NCBI GenBank assembly: GCA_947652115.1
Contig: OX393568.1
Coordinates: 23,479,463 to 23,543,462 of the forward strand
Reading direction: 5' to 3'
DNA length: 64,000 nt
Origin: Blastomussa wellsi
Lineage: Eukaryota > Cnidaria > Anthozoa > Scleractinia > Plerogyridae
Part shown: positions 58,001 through 64,000 of the stretch, in pieces
Numbering within the stretch: the first letter of the stretch is position 1
Layout of the letters: every line of letters begins with the position of its first letter
Notes under the pieces: model-generated
Seen by the model: only the letters and a program-made list of their open reading frames with translations
Databases searched by the model: none
What the model was told of the DNA's origin: nothing
Made by a program: the position numbers and the translations under genes

Positions 58001-59244
58001 AATCTGTATTTGGAAGTTTTTTTGTTTTCCTTTTATTGTTCTGTTTGCTGATTACGAGCTTTTTTCAGTTTTAAAACTTTCAATCTTAAAGTGCACCAAA
58101 CCCCAAAATATTTTTTTTGCTAAGATATACCTTAGCACCAGTTTGAAACGCATTGTACCTTTCTTTTCTCCTTTTTACCAAATTCTGGCTATTTATAGCA
58201 TTCAAACGTTATGAAAAACTGTGCATCATTTGTTCCACGACCGAGTCAAACGGGGCGTGGGTCTATTCCTGGTTTGACGTCACAAAATGGTTTGCATCGC
58301 ATCAAGTCTTTGTAAACATGCATGCAAATCAGTTTGTGACGTCAAATCGGGAATAGACCCACGCCCCTTCTGACTCGGTCGTGGAACAAATGATGCACAG
58401 TTTATCGTAATTTTTGAATGCTATAAATAGTCAGAATTTGGTAAAAAGGTGCAATGCGTTTCAAATTGGTGCAAAGGTTTATTCTAGCGAAAAAAATATT
58501 TTGGGGTTAGGTGCACTTTAAACGTCTCTACAATTCGATTGCATTCCGTTTTATCTTTGTCTAACAAGATAATTATGCAACCTGCCAAAAATTGAAAGGC
58601 TGAATTCTGATTGGCTAAGAAACATCAGGAGTCCAGGGAGGAGTGCGGGCTCCAGTTCCTGAACAGCGGCTGGTAATAAATTAAGGTTGGTACGTTATGT
58701 ATGGCCACTATGGGGAAATTATTTTGTCCGCAATGTATTAATAAATAATCAATCATGAAACCTTACCCTAACAATCTGTTATGCAGTCTTAAGCGATTTA
58801 TATATTCCATAATCGGTTATGTCGTCTAAAGCGATTTAAATATTACATAATGGGTTCATAATACTTTCTCCAAACGGAGAACTCCGTTGCCGTAAATTTG
58901 AAAGCGAATGTTTATCGTATCAAGAAAAGAAAAAAGCTCAAACTCTACCCCATCCCGTCTCCACAAAGCGACACAATGAATGTCTGTCCTACTTTTTCAT
59001 GATGATATATCTCAGCGAATTTCCGAGAGTGTGATCCTCTTCGTGCAAAACAAACGTCGCACATGTTTCGTCATCTTCGTTTCCTGTGGGCATCTGAAAC
59101 GAAAGACAGCCCAAGAAAATTTAGAAAACAACCTCAAAAGACGTAAAATGAATTTATGCATTGAATTTTATCAGCAATGCAACGTACCACTTCTAATCGG
59201 CGCAATTTAGAATTTGCAGCTTCTGTGTCATCACGGGCCGCCAT
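55089..59244 (-). CDS. POLR1D: RNA polymerase I and III subunit AC19 (RPAC2)
   Basis: Five exons in phase: 59188-59244 ([19 protein letters not shown]), 58993-59093 ([20 protein letters not shown] then [13 protein letters not shown]), 57210-57286 ([20 protein letters not shown] then RIQTN), 55968-56047 ([20 protein letters not shown] then VLATFE) and 55089-55157 ([20 protein letters not shown] then DD, stop). Total 127 residues against 133 in human POLR1D. The [13 protein letters not shown] and [19 protein letters not shown] blocks define the family. It is the alpha-like subunit that pairs with POLR1C to nucleate Pol I and Pol III assembly. The N- and C-terminal tails are the diverged parts. 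Introns carry a TTAA MITE (58090-58517) and long poly-T/poly-G tracts (57550-57587). The start codon lies inside an AACATGGCGGC motif. Complete and apparently functional. Confidence 0.96.
58090..58517. mobile_element. TTAA-flanked MITE, copy 2 (POLR1D intron)
   Basis: Ends AGTGCACCAAACCCCAAAAT and inverse, TTAA at 58086-58089 and 58518-58521. Internal sequence is close to copy 1 (30217-30584), including the central inverted AAATCAGTTTGTGACGTCAA segments, but copy 2 keeps an extra stretch of about 60 bp. Confidence 0.78.
59234..59244 (-). promoter_or_regulatory. AACATGGCGGC motif at the POLR1D start codon (YY1-like)
   Basis: On the minus strand AACATGGCGGCC spans the initiator ATG (59242-59244) and matches the YY1 consensus AANATGGCGGC often placed at start codons of animal housekeeping genes. 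Its role in this organism is inference. Confidence 0.4.
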
Positions 59245-59965
59245 GTTGGATTAATCAACGCGATCCAATGGTACAGCGGTCCTCGTTCCAGGTCCCTTGT
59301 TCAAAACGGGAATGACGTCATTTCAGTCGATAAATGGCGTAGAGAGTGAAGCTATTCCAAGAAAGAAAAACCTCAATATTAAAGACTCAAAACGATAGGT
59401 AAGACTTACATTTAATGGAAAACGTATCAGTATTTTGTTTAGTTGTATTTTTAGTTCGCTTTTCCATGGTTTGATTTCCATTGCTTGGTGTAATAAACGA
59501 GTCTCTGCGTGCATTTGTTACAACGCACACTTCAGCTGATTTTCTTTCTTTGACGACAGAGGCAGTTTAAACACCTCACATAAAAAGTGTTTCGCATATC
59601 TTTGGCTAATTCCTAATTGGTTTCTCAAATTAGGAATCTTTTGTATGTAAAAAACAACTTCTGTGGTTATGCTGAAGCTTTTAAATTAGTAATTATCTGA
59701 ATTTTAAATTATAAAGCTAAATATTATTCATTTAAGTGAAGGTAAATATCCTCCAATAATTAAAAACTACTGTAACCATACTTTAGTAGAAACTCAGTTG
59801 TGTTCTACTGGAAATCCTTGAATCTGATTGGTTTGCCGACTGTTTACTATTCGCCGATAGAAAACAATAGTGCGCGGATTGCTCTTTGAAGGCAAGATTT
59901 TTCTTGATTTTTGGCTTAAAAATACATAAAATGGCAGCTTTTTGAATGTAATCCTTTAGAGTTTC

Positions 59966-60001
<36 letters not shown>

Positions 60002-61037
60002 TGATCAATAGTCATCTCTGCTGCGCCTCGTTGACTATTCACTCATAGAAAACCTGGGCTTGTAATCTTATTGTTAAATATTGCAATTCCTGAGTTTTGA
60101 TTGGCTTACAGGGACCATGGCTATCTACCATTTCATCCCACATGCACTCATGGAATACCAGAGACCTTAAGATCGAGGTTTGGCCATCTTACCGCAAGCG
60201 GCAAACCGCGGTTTGCGGTTAGCGGTTTCACGTTAGCTGTCTGTCCATATTTGGGACTTTAGATTCACGGGTGGTAGCACTGGTGAAATAGTCGGCTGTC
60301 ATGTTTGTTTCAATTTGTTCGTTCACTTCTGTTTTAGCTGAGAAATTTTTGTGAAAAACAATTTGATATGTTTATGTTTTTGGGTGCAAAAAGCCTTGCA
60401 ATAAATCACTTACCTCTAGAGTGTGGTCTAGCCATACAAACGTGAACCTCATGACTTCTTGATGTTCACAGTTCGCGGGAAATGCCGAAAAACCTTGATC
60501 TTAAGGTCTCCAATTTATTGTTATCCCCAAACCTTTAGCACGACCCAGTGACCAACTAAAAGTTAAAACTTGCAATCTGATTGGCAGGTAAGTGTGCTTG
60601 ATTTTCGTGAAACTGCGCCTGTGGGAAGCACAAGTAAAATTGCTGAAATCGTAATCCAAAACTACTTCACCCCTCGTCAACTATTAGCTGACAGAAAGCT
60701 TTAGTAAAGCAACCACCATATAATATATGTCTACCATTAGTAAAAGGGCAGATAAATGCTGTTAGCCGTTGTCCAGTTGTTCATTGGGTGGAAAACTAAC
60801 AGAACTAACTATACTATCTAATTTGGTTTTATCAACTGGGTTGATAATGTCAATTGGCCACCGTAAAGCGATTCAAGAGCTGACGTTTCGTGCGTTAGCC
60901 CTTCGTCGGAGCGAATCCGCTCAGACGGATTCGCTCCGACGAAGGGCTAACGCTCGAAACGTCAGCTCTTGAATCTCTTTACGGTGGCCAATTGACATTA
61001 TCAACCCAGTTGATAAAACCAAATTATATTGTTATAC

Positions 61038-61082
<45 letters not shown>

Positions 61083-61384
61083 CTAACTATGCTATCCACT
61101 GGAACGTGATTTATCTGCTGGGTAGTGTTTTCCATCCTTTAAACAATGCAACTGGGGTCAGATAAGTCGCTATCCACTGATTGGTGATTTTTGAGTCAGG
61201 TTTTACTTCTGCCTTTTTATGGTAACTTTAAATTGCTGTTTTATATAGGTTCAAGCCAATCAATGGATACTATATTCTTACTCAGAAAATACGTCTTTAA
61301 TAGAAATACTAATACACGAGTAAATACAGTAGTTGTTATTGTATATTTGATTATTATATATTTCTGATTTGTTAGGAAGAAACC
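59245..61384. other. Intergenic region between divergent POLR1D and VAMP7
   Basis: 2.1 kb. Contains the second copy of the dispersed repeat (59785-60075), a following GAGTTTTGATTGGCTTACAGG segment related to 39780-39810, and a large palindrome (60819-61026). The VAMP7 5' UTR lies just before 61385. No other gene is seen. Confidence 0.55.
60819..61026. repeat. 208-bp near-perfect palindrome
   Basis: TAATTTGGTTTTATCAACTG...GCCACCGTAAAG...GTTAGCCCTTCGTCGGAGCG reads outward as its own inverse to AAATTA, with a 6-base centre (near CTCAGA, about 60920) and only a few mismatches. Each arm carries GAAGGGCTAACGCTCGAAAC followed by GTCAGCTCTTGAATC, and the GGTGGCCAATTGACATTATC block also seen at 22260-22280. 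Confidence 0.85.
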
Positions 61385-63416
61385 ATGCCAATTCTGTACA
61401 GTGTTGTAGCTAGAGGAACGACAGTGCTGGCCAAATTTGCTTCTTGTGCCGGCAACTTTGCAGAGGTGACAGAACAAATTTTGAGTCGAATTCCACCAGA
61501 GAATACCAAACTCACTTATACACAGGGAAGGTAAGTAAACTTAACCTCAAATTATAAGCCAAAGGTTTTAATATAAATTTTATATTGATACAATAGGGTT
61601 TGTTGGCTGTCACCATTATGATAAATATTATATTTATGACTTCTACAGCAGAGTAAAACACAATAATTATTTCTGGTTGGGTTTTGAACTTCAGAGTTTG
61701 TGTGCATAGGTGTATGGGACATGGGGGGGGGGGTCACTCATCCTCGTCGTGCCCATGAGGACACTTAAGTCCGGAACTTTGGGTGTGATGAGGGAAGCCC
61801 CAGGCAGCTTAATCAGGTTGTGGGGATCCTTGCGGCTTTGCCCCACATCTGTCATATGTGTAGTACCAGTATTCCAGCATAGAAAGCCATCATGGGGTAG
61901 CTCACACGTCACCCGACGTCACACCCGTACGAGTTCATCAATCTGCTTTTTGGTTTCCGTAATCAGATATCTTTACAGGGTGCGGGGATTGGCCGCACAC
62001 CCAACCCCCAACCATTTAGTCCCTTTGACCTGCCCGCCAAGGTCGAACCTGCTGGGGGGAGGCCCCCAACAGTATAGCTCTCAGGGTCATTGAGGCACGC
62101 AACCTCCCCCACCATGGCAAGGCAGTTGTCTAAGACTGCAACAGGGTGTCTTGCAAGTTATGAACCTATTTATGTAGCACAAATGATGTACATGATATAG
62201 ACCAAGAGAGGCCTTCAGCCAGAAGACATCCAGGTATCTGAGGGTCAATTTATAGGGACATCTTACAATTAATTTTTTCCTCACAGTTATTGCATGCAAC
62301 ATGCTGGCTACAAAACTCATGTTTTGCATGCATATGCTTGGCTTTGTTTCACACTGCAAGCAGTTGGCTTTTGTCAAATCCTATATTTGGAAAGCCTAGA
62401 AAAAAGCTCTAATAAAAAGCACTTTTTTCTTTAATTTTGCAGCTACTTATTCCACTACATATCAGAAGACCGGATTGTTTACCTGTGCATTACTGATGAC
62501 GTAAGACAATATTTCTCTTTTATCTGCTTTGTCTGCTGATGTTTTCAATTTATAACATAACTATTTATTCTCACACACACCTCTATTAACCGCTTAAGAT
62601 CGTAACAAAACATTACAATTGACAAACAATATGAAACAAATGCTACCTGGGAAAAAGCTCATACAAACAAGCTAACAACCAACTAGAGCCTAGTGACACC
62701 AAAAATTCAAACTCACAAACCCTTAGTTGGGTGGGTGGGTGGGGGATCAGGCAAGGCGAATGGCAACAAGAAAAACTGAGCACTTCGGAAAACCATGTGA
62801 CCTAAGCCCCCTGCACCCAGACTCCCAGTCGCGTGTGAGAAAAACGTTTTCCTAAAAACGTTTTCCTCTTTATTCGTGCCTCAGCCAGTGGAAAACAACA
62901 CAGATAAATATTATTTCTTTTTTTAATGTTGTGTCATGTTTCTTTTCTTTTCTGCAAAGGATTTTGAAAGGTCAAAGGCATTTATGTACCTAACAGAGAT
63001 TAAAAGACGGTAAGTCGCAAGTATCTGTTTTGTCAGGTTTGTCGGTGCTTCAATTTTTATTTTTATTGCTACAGTTTGCCACTTTGCATGCATTAATTGG
63101 GCGATGTAGCAGCTCTCGTAAGGTCTCACATGAATGGCTCGATACCCTGTCTGAAAACAATAGGACAAACAACAGGAACAATGCCCCTAGCCCCTAAAAC
63201 AATAGCAACTGCAACCAGTAGAATTACAAGATTACGAGAGCTCCTACACTACCGCATTAATTTTGTGCTTTTTATTAAGTACCTCAAATAAATCAAAAGT
63301 CTTGATATATTTAATTCTATTTTCACAGTTTTCAAAGTGCATATCATGGACGAGCTCAGACAGCACTGCCTTATGCAATGAACAGTGAATTTTCAAGGGT
63401 TTTATCAAGTGAAATG
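61385..63416 (+). CDS. VAMP7: VAMP7 (longin R-SNARE), 5' four exons, 3' partial
   Basis: Exons 61385-61530 (MPILYSVVARGTTVLAKFAS then EVTEQILSRIPPENTKLTY), 62443-62500 (YLFHYISEDRIVYLCITDD), 62960-63009 (DFERSKAFMYLTEIKRR) and 63329-63416 (FQSAYHGRAQTALPYAMNSE then FSRVLSSEM) join in phase as 114 residues. This is the complete longin domain of VAMP7, which folds back on the SNARE helix and directs the protein to late endosomes and lysosomes. YSVVARG, LCITDDDFERS and ALPYAMNSEFS are family signatures. The SNARE motif and C-terminal membrane anchor must lie right of the window; the last exon ends in phase 0 at a GTTAGT donor. Start ATG follows AAACC. Confidence 0.95.
61690..62130 (-). repeat. 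GC-richer dispersed repeat in VAMP7 intron 1
   Basis: A block of higher GC than its surroundings. On the minus strand it reads CCATGGTGGGGGAGGTTGCG, GCCTCCCCCCAGCAGG, then GGTGTGCGGCCAATCCCCGC and CATGATGGCTTTC. A frame (61691-61912) contains HNLIKLPGASLITPKVPDLS. The composition shift and sharp edges suggest a 5' fragment of a LINE or a SINE, but I cannot name the family. Confidence 0.35.
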
Positions 63417-63495
63417 GTTAGTAAAGTCTGCACGTCTTGGTAAGACATTTTTGATGGTGGTGCACCAGTCAAAATTAGATTAGTCAGGAATTTAA

Positions 63496-64000
63496 AGTGC
63501 TACTGCAATGAAAAAATGTTGTTCGTTTTCTCTTTCAATTCCAATTTTATATCTGGCAAGAATGCACCCTACCAATTATTGTGCCTCAATTTTCAAAATA
63601 AGTCTGTGTTTTTGAGCAATGATTTCTTGTTGGAGAGAGTTGGATTGAGAGAGAAAATGACATCATCTACTCACTAGTTTTTTTTTTTTCCAATGTGTGA
63701 ACCCAGCTGGTTAGTATGCAGCACAAGCTTTTAGAAGCAAGTTGCTGTTTTGCATACCAAATATGCTGTTTCACACAGTAAAAAATTAAACCGGTGAGTC
63801 TAAGACGTCATTTTCTCTCTTGATCCAGATCTCTCAATTCAACTCCACTGAAGCAGAATCTGGTAATGACGGACAGTTTAAACAAGAAATTGTCATTCAA
63901 AAAAACAGAATTTTGAAAATTGAGGTGCAATAATTGGCATGGTGCATTCTTACCAAATATAAAATCGGAATTGAAAGAGAACAAGAACAACATTTTTTCA
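63496..64000. mobile_element. TTAA-flanked inverted-repeat element cut by the window end
   Basis: TTAA at 63492-63495, then AGTGCTACTGCAATGAAAAA. The left arm (63510-63600: CTCTTTCAATTCC, TTTTATAT, AATGCACC, CCTCAATTTTCAAAAT) recurs inverted from about 63905 to 64000. The right terminus is outside the window. The AGTGC start and TTAA link it to the copies at 30217 and 58090. In a VAMP7 intron. Confidence 0.62.

Overview
This is a eukaryotic, intron-rich, AT-rich metazoan nuclear window, most likely from a cnidarian (anthozoan or coral type). The evidence is animal-specific gene families with short exons and GT-AG introns, long introns filled with small inverted-repeat elements, tRNA-derived SINEs, and repeats ending in CTGAAGA...GAAA and GCTAACGCTCGAAACGTC. 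Assignment to coral is inference. Nothing prokaryotic was seen. Most exons were found by reading splice sites and reading phase directly, because few are long enough to stand out as open frames.

Layout: (1) 169-18153, minus: an ARAP-family Arf-GAP/Rho-GAP gene, about 28 exons visible, 3' part off the left edge. (2) 18154-25807: intergenic, dominated by fold-back elements, hammerhead-like repeats and nested transposons. (3) 25808-31279, plus: UBL3, five exons, complete. (4) 31280-38241: intergenic, with non-autonomous DNA elements. (5) 38242-38859, minus: RAB9, single coding exon. (6) 41028-45635, minus: THEM6-like thioesterase, two coding exons, whose intron carries a LINE relic and a piggyBac-like element. 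(7) About 45870-51400: a 5.5-kb array of tRNA-3'-half-like modules just upstream of THEM6, with a near-identical 1,248-bp internal duplication. (8) 51967-52871, minus: two phase-compatible exons of an unrecognised gene. (9) 53225-53760: a 16-bp minisatellite. (10) 55089-59244, minus: POLR1D, five exons, complete. (11) 61385-63416, plus: VAMP7, first four coding exons, continuing off the right edge.

The genes do not form one pathway. Four concern membrane traffic or membrane signalling (ARAP, RAB9, VAMP7, UBL3), one acts in RNA polymerase I/III (POLR1D) and one in lipid metabolism (THEM6). The most unusual feature is the tRNA-like array, followed by the hammerhead-like repeats, the 60.82-61.03 kb palindrome, and several transposons whose ends and target duplications can be read directly.
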